A DNA stretch of 64,000 nucleotides from Hippophae tibetana (Eukaryota > Streptophyta > Magnoliopsida > Rosales > Elaeagnaceae). The translations under genes were made by a program, and so were the position numbers. Of the stretch, positions 52,053 through 64,000 are shown in pieces (the stretch's first letter is position 1; each line of letters opens with the position of its first letter). The stretch is taken from NCBI GenBank assembly GCA_037013495.1, contig CM072801.1:102865816-102929815 (forward strand), written 5' to 3'. A model generated the notes under the pieces. The model saw only the letters and a program-made list of their open reading frames with translations. It did no database searches and was not told the origin of the DNA.

Positions 52053-55000
52053 ATGACAATTAAATCTAAAGAAAACAAAAGTCTTGTAGAAAATAATTGT
52101 TTCTTTAATTGGGATTTGGAACCAAAGAATGCAAAAAACAATATAATGGAAAATTTTATTAATTCTAAAATTCAAAAAATAAAACAAAGAAGAGGAAAAT
52201 GGTATAGTGAATTAAAAGAAAAGTACGTAATGAAATGCAAATAAGAAAATAATGTCAACAAAATCTAAAGAAAACAAAAGACTTGTAGAAAATATTTGTT
52301 TCTTTAATTGTGATTTGGAACAAAAGAATGCAAAAACCAATAAAATGGAAAATTTCATTAAATCTAAAATTAAAAAAAAGATATTTTAAGATAAATATCC
52401 TATTTTGGGCGACCACGGCTTCGATACCAAATGATACAGATCCTTTATGCGAAAATATTTGGAACCCATGAACTCATAGGAATGAGAAGTATGGAATTGC
52501 TAATAACATGGTTATTATGATCAAATTGGAGCAATAAAAAACAAGAATAGAAAACCATGCAAGAAGGTGCGAGAAAACTATAAGACGTAGGAAAGTAGTG
52601 TAAGCGATGGAATTTGGGTTCTAAAAGGTGGATAACTGAACTATTGTTTCCTTCATGTTTTTGTAAATCGAAATAAGCTTTGATTTGATATATTATAATA
52701 GTCATTTCGATACAGTAGTTAAAAGTTATAACAGTTTAAAGATACAATCCCAATAAATACTTTCTTTTTTTTAAACTACGAACTCCAGAAATTTTGTGGT
52801 TTTTTATTCAGGAACAAAGATAGGTTGAACACTGAAAAAAAAGAACAGGAAAATGATACAGTGAATTAAAAGAAGAGTAAGAAATGCAATGCAAATAAGA
52901 AAATAATGACGATTAAATCTAAAGAAAACAAAAGTGTTGTAGAAAATATTTGTTTCTTTAATTGGGATTTGGAACCAAAGAATGCAAAAAACAATATAAT
53001 GGAAAATTTTATTAATTCCAAAATTTAAAAAATAAAACAAAGAAGAGGAAAATGATATAGTGATTTAAAAGAAAAGTACGCAATGAAATGCAAATAAGAA
53101 AATAATGTCAACAAAATCTAAAGAAAACAAAAGACTTGTAGAAAATATTTGTTTCTTTAATTGTGATTTGGAACAAAAGAATGCAAAAACCAATAAAATG
53201 GAAAATTTCATTAAATCTAAAATTAAAAAAAAGATATTTTAAGATAAATATCCTATTTTGGGCGACCACGGCTTCGATACCAAATGATACAGATCCTTTA
53301 TGCGAAAATATTTGGAACCCATGAACTCAGAGGAATGAGAAGTATGGAATTGCTAAGAACATGCTTAATATGATCAAATTGGAACAATAATGAAGAAGAA
53401 TAGAAAACCATGCAACAAGGTGCGATCAAACTATAAGACGTAGGAATGTAGTGTAAGCGATGGAATTTGGGTTCTAAAACGTGGATAACTGAACTATTGT
53501 TTCCTTCATGTTTTTGCAAATAGAAATAAGCTTTGGTTTGATATATTATAATAGTCATTTGGATACAGGAGTTAAAAGTTATAACAGTTTAAAGATACAA
53601 TCCCAATAAATAATTTCTTTTTTTTAAACTACGAACTCCAGAAATTTGGTGGTTTTTTAATCAGGAACAAAGATAGGTTGAACACTAAAAAAAAAGAACA
53701 GGAAAATGATACAGTGAATTAAAAGAAGAGTAAGAAATGCAATGCAAATAAGAAAATAATGACAATTATATCTAAAGAAAACAAAACTCTTGTAGAAAAT
53801 AGTTGTTTCTTTAATTGGGATTTGGAACCAAAGAATGCAAAAAACAATATAATGGAAAATTTTATTAATTCCAAATTTCAAAAAATAAAACAAAGAAGAG
53901 GAAAATGATATAGTGATTTAAAAGAAAAGTACGCAATGAAATGCAAATAAGAAAATAATGTCAACAAAATCTAAAGAAAACAAAGACTTGTAGAACATAT
54001 TTGTTTTCTTTAATTGTGATTTGGAACAAAAGAATGCAAAAACCAATAAAATGGAAAATTTCATTAAATCTAAAATTAAAAAAAAGATATTTTAAGATAA
54101 ATATCCTATTTTGGGTGACCACGGCTTCGATACCAAATGATACAGATCCTTTATGCGAAAATATTTGGAACCCTTGAACTCACAGGAATGAGAAGTATGG
54201 AATTGCTAATAACATGGTTATTATGATCAAATTGGAGCAATAAAGAACAATAATAGAAAACCATGTAAGAAGGTGCGATCAAACTATAAGACGTAGGAAA
54301 GTAGTGTAAGCGATGGAATTTGGGTTCTAAAACGTGGATAACTGAACTATTGTTTCCTTCATGTTTTTGCAAATAGAAATAAGCTTTGGTTTGATATATT
54401 ATAATAGTCATTTGGATACAGGAGTTAAAAGTTATAACAGTTTAAAGATACAATCCCAATAAATAATTTCTTTTTTTTATACTACGAACTGCAGAAATTT
54501 TTTTGGTTTTTAATCAGGAACAAAGATAGGTTGAACACTGAAAAAAAAGAATAGGAAAATGATACAGTGAATTAAAAGAAGAGTAAGAAATGCAATGCAA
54601 ATAAGAAAATAATGACAATTAAATCTAAAGAAAACAAAAGTCTTGTAGAAAATATTTGTTTCTTTAATTGGGATTTGGAACCAAAGAATGCAAAAAACAA
54701 TATAATGGAAAATTTTATTAATTCCAAAATTCAAAAAATAAAACAAAGAAGAGGAAAATGATATAGTGATTTAAAAGAAAAGTACGCAATGAAATGCAAA
54801 TAAGAAAATAATGTCAACAAAATCTAAAGAAAACAAAAGACTTGTAGAACATATTTGTTTCTTTAATTGTGATTTTGAACAAAAGAATGCAAAAACCCAT
54901 AAAATGGAAAATTTCATTAAATCTAAAATTAAAAAAAATATATAATTTAAGATAAATATCCTATTTTGGGCGACCACGGCTTCGATACCAAATGATACAG

Positions 55001-55466
55001 ATCCTTTATGCGAAAATATTTGGAACCCTTGAACTCACAGGGATGAGAAGTATGGAATTGCTAATAACATGGTTATTATGATCAAATTGGAGCAATAAAG
55101 AACAAGAATAGAAAACCATGCAAGAAGGTGCGAGAAAACTATAAGACGTAGGAAAGTAGTGTAAGCGATGGAATTTGGGTTCTAAAAGGTGGATAACTGA
55201 ACTATTGTTTCCTTCATGTTTTTGTAAATCGAAATAAGCTTTGATTTGATATATTAAAGTAGTTATTTGGATACAGGAGTTAAAAGTTATAACAGTTTAA
55301 AGATACAATCCCAATAAATAATTTCTTTTATTTAAACTACGAACTCCTGAAATTTTGTGGTTTTTTATTCAGGAACAAAGATAGGTTGAACACTGAAAAA
55401 AAAGAACAGGAAAATGATACAGTGAATTAAAAGAAGAGTAAGAAATGCAATGCAAATAAGAAAATA
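52053..55466 (+). repeat. Monomers 63-66, first copy of 5.1-kb-spaced block
   Basis: Starts are 52053, 52906, 53759 and 54612; types I, III, V, I. Shared rare variants recur 5,121-5,122 bp later: GGTACAAGGATGGG, AAATGGTATAGTGAATT, GAACTCAGAGG, CATGCAACAAGG, AACACTAAAAAAAA, TTTTTTTGGTTTTTAATC, ACCCATAAAATGG and TATTAAAGTAGTTATTTGG. Confidence 0.88.
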
Positions 55467-57174
55467 ATGACAATTAAATCTAAAGAAAACAAAAGTCTTG
55501 TAGAAAATATTTGTTTCTTTAATTGGGATTTGGAACAAAAGAATGCAAAAAACAATATAATGGAAAATTTTATTAATTCTAAAATTCAAAAAATAAAACA
55601 AAGAAGAGGAAAATGTTATAGTGATTTAAAAGAAAAGTACGTAATGAAATGCAAATAAGAAAATAATGTCAACAAAATCTAAAGAAAACAAAAGACTTGT
55701 AGAAAATATTTGTTTCTTTAATTGTGATTTGGAACAAAAGAATGCAAAAACCAATAAAATGGAAAATTTCATTAAATCTAAAATTAAAAAAAAAGATATT
55801 TTAAGATAAATATCCTATTTTGGGCGACCACGGCTTCGATACCAAATGATACAGATCCTTTATGCGAAAATATTTGGAACCCATGAACTCATAGGAATGA
55901 GAAGTATGGAATTGCTAATAACATGGTTATTATGATCAAATTGGAGCAATAAAGAACAAGAATAGAAAACCATGCAAGAAGGTGCGAGAAAACTATAAGA
56001 CGTAGGAAAGTAGTGTAAGCGATGGAATTTGGGTTCTAAAAGGTGGATAACTGAACTATTGTTTCCTTCATGTTTTTGTAAATCGAAATAAGCTTTGATT
56101 TGATATATTATAATAGTCATTTGGATACAGGAGTTAAAAGTTATAACAGTTTAAAGATACAATCCCAATAAATAATTTCTTTTATTTAAACTACGAACTC
56201 CTGAAATTTTGTGGTTTTTTATTCAGGAACAAAGATAGGTTGAACACTGAAAAAAAAGAACAGGAAAATGATACAGTGAATTAAAAGAAGAGTAAGAAAT
56301 GCAATGCAAATAAGAAAATAATGACAATTAAATCTAAAGAAAACAAAAGTCTTGTAGAAAATATTTGTTTCTTTAATTGGGATTTGGAACAAAAGAATGC
56401 AAAAAACAATATAATGGAAAATTTTATTAATTCTAAAATTCAAAAAATAAAACAAAGAAGAGGAAAATGTTATAGTGATTTAAAAGAAAAGTACGTAATG
56501 AAATGCAAATAAGAAAATAATGTCAACAAAATCTAAAGAAAACAAAAGACTTGTAGAAAATATTTGTTTCTTTAATTGTGATTTGGAACAAAAGAATGCA
56601 AAAACCAATAAAATGGAAAATTTCATTAAATCTAAAATTAAAAAAAAAGATATTTTAAGATAAATATCCTATTTTGGGCGACCACGGCTTCGATACCAAA
56701 TGATACAGATCCTTTATGCGAAAATATTTGGAACCCATGAACTCATAGGAATGAGAAGTATGGAATTGCTAATAACATGGTTATTATGATCAAATTGGAG
56801 CAATAAAGAACAAGAATAGAAAACCATGCAAGAAGGTGCGAGAAAACTATAAGACGTAGGAAAGTAGTGTAAGCGATGGAATTTGGGTTCTAAAAGGTGG
56901 ATAACTGAACTATTGTTTCCTTCATGTTTTTGTAAATCGAAATAAGCTTTGATTTGATATATTATAATAGTCATTTGGATACAGGAGTTAAAAGTTATAA
57001 CAGTTTAAAGATACAATCCCAATAAATAATTTCTTTTATTTAAACTACGAACTCCTGAAATTTTGTGGTTTTTTATTCAGGTACAAGGATGGGTTGAACA
57101 CTGAAAAAAAAGAACAGGAGGAGGATAGAGTGAATTAAAAGAAGAGTAAGCAATGCAATGCAAATAATAAAATA
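55467..57174 (+). repeat. Monomers 67-68, adjacent near-identical pair
   Basis: Starts are 55467 and 56321, 854 bp apart. Both have CTTTTATTTAAAC, GAACTCCTG, GATTTGGAACAAAAG in subrepeat a and GAACTCATAGG. I found no difference between them in the stretches compared. They separate the two copies of the block at units 63-66 and 69-72. Confidence 0.88.
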
Positions 57175-60100
57175 ATGACAATTAAATCTAAAGAAAACAA
57201 AAGTCTTGTAGAAAATAATTGTTTCTTTAATTGGGATTTGGAACCAAAGAATGCAAAAAACAATATAATGGAAAATTTTATTAATTCTAAAATTCAAAAA
57301 ATAAAACAAAGAAGAGGAAAATGGTATAGTGAATTAAAAGAAAAGTACGTAATGAAATGCAAATAAGAAAATAATGTCAACAAAATCTAAAGAAAACAAA
57401 AGACTTGTAGAAAATATTTGTTTCTTTAATTGTGATTTGGAACAAAAGAATGCAAAAACCAATAAAATGGAAAATTTCATTAAATCTAAAATTAAAAAAA
57501 AGATATTTTAAGATAAATATCCTATTTTGGGCGACCACGGCTTCGATACCAAATGATACAGATCCTTTATGCGAAAATATTTGGAACCCATGAACTCATA
57601 GGAATGAGAAGTATGGAATTGCTAATAACATGGTTATTATGATCAAATTGGAGCAATAAAAAACAAGAATAGAAAACCATGCAAGAAGGTGCGAGAAAAC
57701 TATAAGACGTAGGAAAGTAGTGTAAGCGATGGAATTTGGGTTCTAAAAGGTGGATAACTGAACTATTGTTTCCTTCATGTTTTTGTAAATCGAAATAAGC
57801 TTTGATTTGATATATTATAATAGTCATTTCGATACAGTAGTTAAAAGTTATAACAGTTTAAAGATACAATCCCAATAAATACTTTCTTTTTTTTAAACTA
57901 CGAACTCCAGAAATTTTGTGGTTTTTTATTCAGGAACAAAGATAGGTTGAACACTGAAAAAAAAGAACAGGAAAATGATACAGTGAATTAAAAGAAGAGT
58001 AAGAAATGCAATGCAAATAAGAAAATAATGACAATTAAATCTAAAGAAAACAAAAGTGTTGTAGAAAATATTTGTTTCTTTAATTGGGATTTGGAACCAA
58101 AGAATGCAAAAAACAATATAATGGAAAATTTTATTAATTCCAAAATTAAAAAAATAAAACAAAGAAGAGGAAAATGATATAGTGATTTAAAAGAAAAGTA
58201 CGCAATGAAATGCAAATAAGAAAATAATGTCAACAAAATCTAAAGAAAACAAAAGACTTGTAGAAAATATTTGTTTCTTTAATTGTGATTTGGAACAAAA
58301 GAATGCAAAAACCAATAAAATGGAAAATTTCATTAAATCTAAAATTAAAAAAAAGATATTTTAAGATAAATATCCTATTTTGGGCGACCACGGCTTCGAT
58401 ACCAAATGATACAGATCCTTTATGCGAAAATATTTGGAACCCATGAACTCAGAGGAATGAGAAGTATGGAATTGCTAAGAACATGCTTAATATGATCAAA
58501 TTGGAACAATAATGAAGAAGAATAGAAAACCATGCAACAAGGTGCGATCAAACTATAAGACGTAGGAATGTAGTGTAAGCGATGGAATTTGGGTTCTAAA
58601 ACGTGGATAACTGAACTATTGTTTCCTTCATGTTTTTGCAAATAGAAATAAGCTTTGGTTTGATATATTATAATAGTCATTTGGATACAGGAGTTAAAAG
58701 TTATAACAGTTTAAAGATACAATCCCAATAAATAATTTCTTTTTTTTAAACCACGAACTCCAGAAATTTTGTGGTTTTTTAATCAGGAACAAAGATAGGT
58801 TGAACACTAAAAAAAAGAACAGGAAAATGATACAGTGAATTAAAAGAAGAGTAAGAAATGCAATGCAAATAAGAAAATAATGACAATTATATCTAAAGAA
58901 AACAAAACTCTTGTAGAAAATAGTTGTTTCTTTAATTGGGATTTGGAACCAAAGAATGCAAAAAACAATATAATGGAAAATTTTATTAATTCCAAATTTC
59001 AAAAAATAAAACAAAGAAGAGGAAAATGATATAGTGATTTAAAAGAAAAGTACGCAATGAAATGCAAATAAGAAAATAATGTCAACAAAATCTAAAGAAA
59101 ACAAAGACTTGTAGAACATATTTGTTTTCTTTAATTGTGATTTGGAACAAAAGAATGCAAAAACCAATAAAATGGAAAATTTCATTAAATCTAAAATTAA
59201 AAAAAAGATATTTTAAGATAAATATCCTATTTTGGGTGACCACGGCTTCGATACCAAATGATACAGATCCTTTATGCGAAAATATTTGGAACCCTTGAAC
59301 TCACAGGAATGAGAAGTATGGAATTGCTAATAACATGGTTATTATGATCAAATTGGAGCAATAAAGAACAATAATAGAAAACCATGTAAGAAGGTGCGAT
59401 CAAACTATAAGACGTAGGAAAGTAGTGTAAGCGATGGAATTTGGGTTCTAAAACGTGGATAACTGAACTATTGTTTCCTTCATGTTTTTGCAAATAGAAA
59501 TAAGCTTTGGTTTGATATATTATAATAGTCTTTTGGATACAGGAGTTAAAAGTTATAACAGTTTAAAGATACAATCCCAATAAATAATTTCTTTTTTTTA
59601 TACTACGAACTGCAGAAATTTTTTTGGTTTTTAATCAGGAACAAAGATAGGTTGAACACTGAAAAAAAAGAATAGGAAAATGATACAGTGAATTAAAAGA
59701 AGAGTAAGAAATGCAATGCAAATAAGAAAATAATGACAATTAAATCTAAAGAAAACAAAAGTCTTGTAGAAAATATTTGTTTCTTTAATTGGGATTTGGA
59801 ACCAAAGAATGCAAAAAACAATATAATGGAAAATTTTATTAATTCCAAAATTCAAAAAATAAAACAAAGAAGAGGAAAATGATATAGTGATTTAAAAGAA
59901 AAGTACGCAATGAAATGCAAATAAGAAAATAATGTCAACAAAATCTAAAGAAAACAAAAGACTTGTAGAACATATTTGTTTCTTTAATTGTGATTTTGAA
60001 CAAAAGAATGCAAAAACCCATAAAATGGAAAATTTCATTAAATCTAAAATTAAAAAAAATATATAATTTAAGATAAATATCCTATTTTGGGCGACCACGG

Positions 60101-60587
60101 CTTCGATACCAAATGATACAGATCCTTTATGCGAAAATATTTGGAACCCTTGAACTCACAGGGATGAGAAGTATGGAATTGCTAATAACATGGTTATTAT
60201 GATCAAATTGGAGCAATAAAGAACAAGAATAGAAAACCATGCAAGAAGGTGCGAGAAAACTATAAGACGTAGGAAAGTAGTGTAAGCGATGGAATTTGGG
60301 TTCTAAAAGGTGGATAACTGAACTATTGTTTCCTTCATGTTTTTGTAAATCGAAATAAGCTTTGATTTGATATATTAAAGTAGTTATTTGGATACAGGAG
60401 TTAAAAGTTATAACAGTTTAAAGATACAATCCCAATAAATACTTTCTTTTTTTTAAACTACGAACTCCAGAAATTTTGTGGTTTTTTATTCAGGAACAAA
60501 GATAGGTTGAACACTGAAAAAAAAGAACAGGAAAATGATAGAGTGAATTAAAAGAAGAGTAAGAAATGCAATGCAAATAAGAAAATA
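57175..60587 (+). repeat. Monomers 69-72, second copy of 5.1-kb-spaced block
   Basis: Starts are 57175, 58028, 58880 and 59733, collinear with units 63-66. Small differences from the first copy include one A fewer in the AACACTAAAAAAAAG run near 58806, AAACCACGAAC near 58749, TAGTCTTTTGG near 59527 and AAAATTAAAAAAATA near 58142. Confidence 0.88.
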
Positions 60588-63500
60588 ATGACAATTAAAT
60601 CTAAAGAAAACAAAAGTGTTGTAGAAAATATTTGTTTCTTTAATTGGGATTTGGAACCAAAGAATGCAAAAAACAATATAATGGAAAATTTTATTAATTC
60701 CAAAATTTAAAAAATAAAACAAAGAAGAGGAAAATGATATAGTGATTTAAAAGAAAAGTACGCAATGAAATGCAAATAAGAAAATAATGTCAACAAAATC
60801 TAAAGAAAACAAAAGACTTGTAGAAAATATTTGTTTCTTTAATTGTGATTTGGAACAAAAGAATGCAAAAACCAATAAAATGGAAAATTTCATTAAATCT
60901 AAAATTAAAAAAAAGATATTTTAAGATAAATATCCTATTTTGGGCGACCTCGGCTTCGATACCAAATGATACAGATCCTTTATGCGAAAATATTTGGAAC
61001 CCATGAACTCACAGGAATGAGAAGTATGGAATTGCTAAGAACATGCTTAATATGATCAAATTGGAACAATAATGAAGAAGAATAGAAAACCATGCAAGAA
61101 GGTGCGATCAAACTATAAGACGTAGGAAAGTAGTGTAAGCGATGGAATTTGGGTTCTAAAAGGTGAATCACTAAACTATTGTTTCCTTCATGTTTTTGCA
61201 AATAGAAAGAAGCTTTGGTTTGATATATTATAATAGTCATTTGGATACACGAGTTAAAAGTTATAACATTTTAAGGATACAATCCCAATAAATAATTTCT
61301 TTTTTTTAAACTACGAACTCCAGAAATTTTGTGGTTTTTTATTTAGAAACAAAGATAGGTTGAACACTGAAAAAAAAGAACAGGAAGAGGATAGAGTGAA
61401 TTAAAAGAAGAGTAAGCAATGCAATGCAAATAATAAAATAATGACAATTAAATCTAAGGAAAACAAAAGTCTTGTAGAAAATATTTGTTTCTTTAATTGG
61501 GATTTGGAACCAAAGAATGCAAAAAACAATATAATGGAAAATTTAATTAATTCTAAAATTCAAAAAATAAAACAAAGAAGAGGAAAATGATATAGTGATT
61601 TAAAAGAAAAGTACGCAATGAAATGCAAATAAGAAAATAATGTCAACAAAATCTAAAGAAAACAAAAGACTTGTAGAAAATATTTGTTTCTTTAATTGTG
61701 ATTTGGAACAAAAGAATGCAAAAACCAATAAAATGGAAAATTTCATTAATTCTAAAATTAAAAAAAAGATATTTTAAGATAAATATCCTATTTTGGGCGA
61801 CCACGGCTTCGATACCAAATGATACAGATCCTTTATGCGAAAATATTTGGAACCCATGAACTCACAGGAATGAGAAGTATGGAATTGCTAATAACATGGT
61901 TATTATGATCAAATTGGAGCAATAAAGAACAAGAATAGAAAACCATGCAAGAAGGTGCGAGAAAACTATAAGACGTAGGAAAGTAGTGTAAGCGATGGAA
62001 TTTTGGGTTCTAAAAGGTGGATAACTGAACTATTGTTTCCTTCATGTTTTTGTAAATCGAAATAAGCTTTGATTTGATATATTAAAGTAGTTATTTGGAT
62101 ACAGGAGTTAAAAGTTATAACAGTTTAAAGATACAATCCCAATAAATACTTTCTTTTTTTTAAACTACGAACTCCAGAAATTTTGTGGTTTTTTATTCAG
62201 GAACAAAGATAGGTTGAACACTGAAAAAAAAGAACAGGAAAATGATAGAGTGAATTAAAAGAAGAGTAAGAAATGCAATGCAAATAAGAAAATAATGACA
62301 ATTAAATCTAAAGAAAACAAAAGTGTTGTAGAAAATATTTGTTTCTTTAATTGGGATTTGGAACCAAAGAATGCAAAAAACAATATAATGGAAAATTTTA
62401 TTAATTCCAAAATTTAAAAAATAAAACAAAGAAGAGGAAAATGATATAGTGATTTAAAAGAAAAGTACGCAATGAAATGCAAATAAGAAAATAATGTCAA
62501 CAAAATCTAAAGAAAACAAAAGACTTGTAGAAAATATTTGTTTCTTTAATTGTGATTTGGAACAAAAGAATGCAAAAACCAATAAAATGGAAAATTTCAT
62601 TAAATCTAAAATTAAAAAAAAGATATTTTAAGATAAATATCCTATTTTGGGCGACCTCGGCTTCGATACCAAATGATACAGATCCTTTATGCGAAAATAT
62701 TTGGAACCCATGAACTCACAGGAATGAGAAGTATGGAATTGCTAAGAACATGCTTAATATGATCAAATTGGAACAATAATGAAGAAGAATAGAAAACCAT
62801 GCAAGAAGGTGCGATCAAACTATAAGACGTAGGAAAGTAGTGTAAGCGATGGAATTTGGGTTCTAAAAGGTGAATCACTAAACTATTGTTTCCTTCATGT
62901 TTTTGCAAATAGAAAGAAGCTTTGGTTTGATATATTATAATAGTCATTTGGATACACGAGTTAAAAGTTATAACATTTTAAGGATACAATCCCAATAAAT
63001 AATTTCTTTTTTTTAAACTACGAACTCCAGAAATTTTGTGGTTTTTTATTTAGAAACAAAGATAGGTTGAACACTGAAAAAAAAGAACAGGAAGAGGATA
63101 GAGTGAATTAAAAGAAGAGTAAGCAATGCAATGCAAATAATAAAATAATGACAATTAAATCTAAGGAAAACAAAAGTCTTGTAGAAAATATTTGTTTCTT
63201 TAATTGGGATTTGGAACCAAAGAATGCAAAAAACAATATAATGGAAAATTTAATTAATTCTAAAATTCAAAAAATAAAACAAAGAAGAGGAAAATGATAT
63301 AGTGATTTAAAAGAAAAGTACGCAATGAAATGCAAATAAGAAAATAATGTCAACAAAATCTAAAGAAAACAAAAGACTTGTAGAAAATATTTGTTTCTTT
63401 AATTGTGATTTGGAACAAAAGAATGCAAAAACCAATAAAATGGAAAATTTCATTAATTCTAAAATTAAAAAAAAGATATTTTAAGATAAATATCCTATTT

Positions 63501-64000
63501 TGGGCGACCACGGCTTCGATACCAAATGATACAGATCCTTTATGCGAAAATATTTGGAACCCATGAACTCACAGGAATGAGAAGTATGGAATTGCTAATA
63601 ACATGGTTATTATGATCAAATTGGAGCAATAAAGAACAAGAATAGAAAACCATGCAAGAAGGTGCGAGAAAACTATAAGACGTAGGAAAGTAGTGTAAGC
63701 GATGGAATTTTGGGTTCTAAAAGGTGGATAACTGAACTATTGTTTCCTTCATGTTTTTGTAAATCGAAATAAGCTTTGATTTGATATATTATAATAGTCA
63801 TTTGGATACAGGAGTTAAAAGTTATAACAGTTTAAAGATACAATCCCAATAAATAATTTCTTTTTTTTAAACTACGAACTCCAGAAATTTTGTGGTTTTT
63901 TATTCAGGAACAAAGATAGGTTGAACACTGAAAAAAAAGAACAGGAAAATGATAGAGTGAATTAAAAGAAGAGTAAGAAATGCAATGCAAATAAGAAAAT
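60588..64000 (+). repeat. Monomers 73-76, two copies of a dimer
   Basis: Starts are 60588, 61441, 62295 and 63148; types III, I, III, I. Units 73-74 and 75-76 repeat at 1,707 bp. They share GACCTCGGC, TGAATCACTAAAC, GATACACGAG, TTTTAAGGATAC, CTAAGGAAAAC, AATTTAATTAATTC and GGAATTTTGGG. The dimers differ near their ends: TATTAAAGTAGTTATTT at about 62082 against TATTATAATAGTCATTT at about 63787. The window stops about one base before the next phase marker. Confidence 0.88.

Larger units (their letters stand above)
1..64000. repeat. 853-bp satellite array spanning the window
   Basis: The same unit recurs head to tail from first to last base, always in the same orientation, with no interrupting sequence. 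ATGACAATTAAA-type phase markers lie at 145, 995, 1848, 2700, 3553, 4407, 5260, 6113, 6967, 7821, 8675, 9528 and so on to 63148. Full monomers are 850-855 bp, and most length changes of 1-2 bp sit in T- or A-runs. Five monomers are 654 bp. GC is about 27% by hand count. Both window ends fall inside monomers, so the true array is longer. Head-to-tail arrays with higher-order structure are typical of eukaryotic heterochromatin. Centromeric, subtelomeric or interstitial location cannot be decided here, and I do not recognise the family. Confidence 0.97.

Noticed and set aside
1-64000. CRISPR array
   Set aside because: There is no short repeat/spacer alternation. The whole 853-bp unit repeats, with internal 199-bp subrepeats, and no cas-like gene is present.
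1-64000. Tandem transposon or retroelement copies
   Set aside because: There are no terminal inverted repeats, LTRs, target-site duplications or transposase/reverse-transcriptase frames. The units join directly without boundaries.
1-64000. Monomer length changes of 1-2 bp as real biological variation
   Set aside because: Most fall in runs of 7-10 A or T, where sequencing and polishing errors are common, so I do not use them as lineage markers. Runs interrupted by another base are treated as reliable.

Overview
The whole 64 kb window is one uninterrupted head-to-tail satellite DNA array. I see no protein-coding gene, tRNA, rRNA, transposon, CRISPR array or unique-sequence island. The repeat unit is about 853 bp (mostly 852-855 bp). 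Taking the ATGACAATTAAA motif as the phase marker, I place 76 successive unit starts from position 145 to 63148, plus a 144-bp partial unit at the left edge. The array runs off both ends of the window. A hand count over 301..1140 gives 227 G+C in 840 bases, about 27% GC, and the + strand is strongly A-rich. Long multi-unit hierarchies in a very AT-rich array point to a eukaryotic nuclear genome (centromeric, pericentromeric, subtelomeric or other heterochromatin). Nothing in the sequence lets me name the organism or the chromosome position, and I do not recognise the satellite family.

Each monomer has internal structure. About 455 bp of single-copy sequence is joined to two adjacent direct copies (a and a') of a 199-bp subrepeat. 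In the first monomer these are about 88% identical over 190 gap-free positions. The single-copy part holds a well conserved, relatively GC-rich core around GCGACCACGGCTTCGATACC, a 17-bp perfect dyad in most copies, a HindIII site in nearly every copy, and a T-tract. The downstream half of the monomer exists in a few haplotypes, here called I, II, III and IV (plus V on the right), told apart by linked substitutions.

Layout by haplotype: 0.1-3.6 kb, type I; 3.6-6.1 kb, IV-I-IV; 6.1-10.4 kb, a type II run; 10.4-15.5 kb, mixed III/II/III/IV/I/I; 15.5-21.5 kb, II/III/IV trimers; 21.5-25.7 kb, a second type II run related to the one at 6.1 kb; 25.7-37.7 kb, II-III-IV trimers of about 2,560 bp; 37.7-47.7 kb, a recently amplified zone containing five shortened 654-bp monomers and a 3,869-bp five-monomer block repeated twice in tandem; 47.7-64 kb, more diverged type I/III/V monomers with 5,122-bp and 1,707-bp duplications.

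The main biological content is the record of unequal exchange at several scales: subrepeat (199 bp), monomer (853 bp), trimer (2.36 and 2.56 kb), pentamer (3.87 kb), hexamer spacing (5.1 kb) and a long-range partial copy 15.4 kb away. Short reading frames of 60-106 codons recur on both strands at fixed phase. They behave as by-products of an AT-rich repeat, so none is annotated as a gene.
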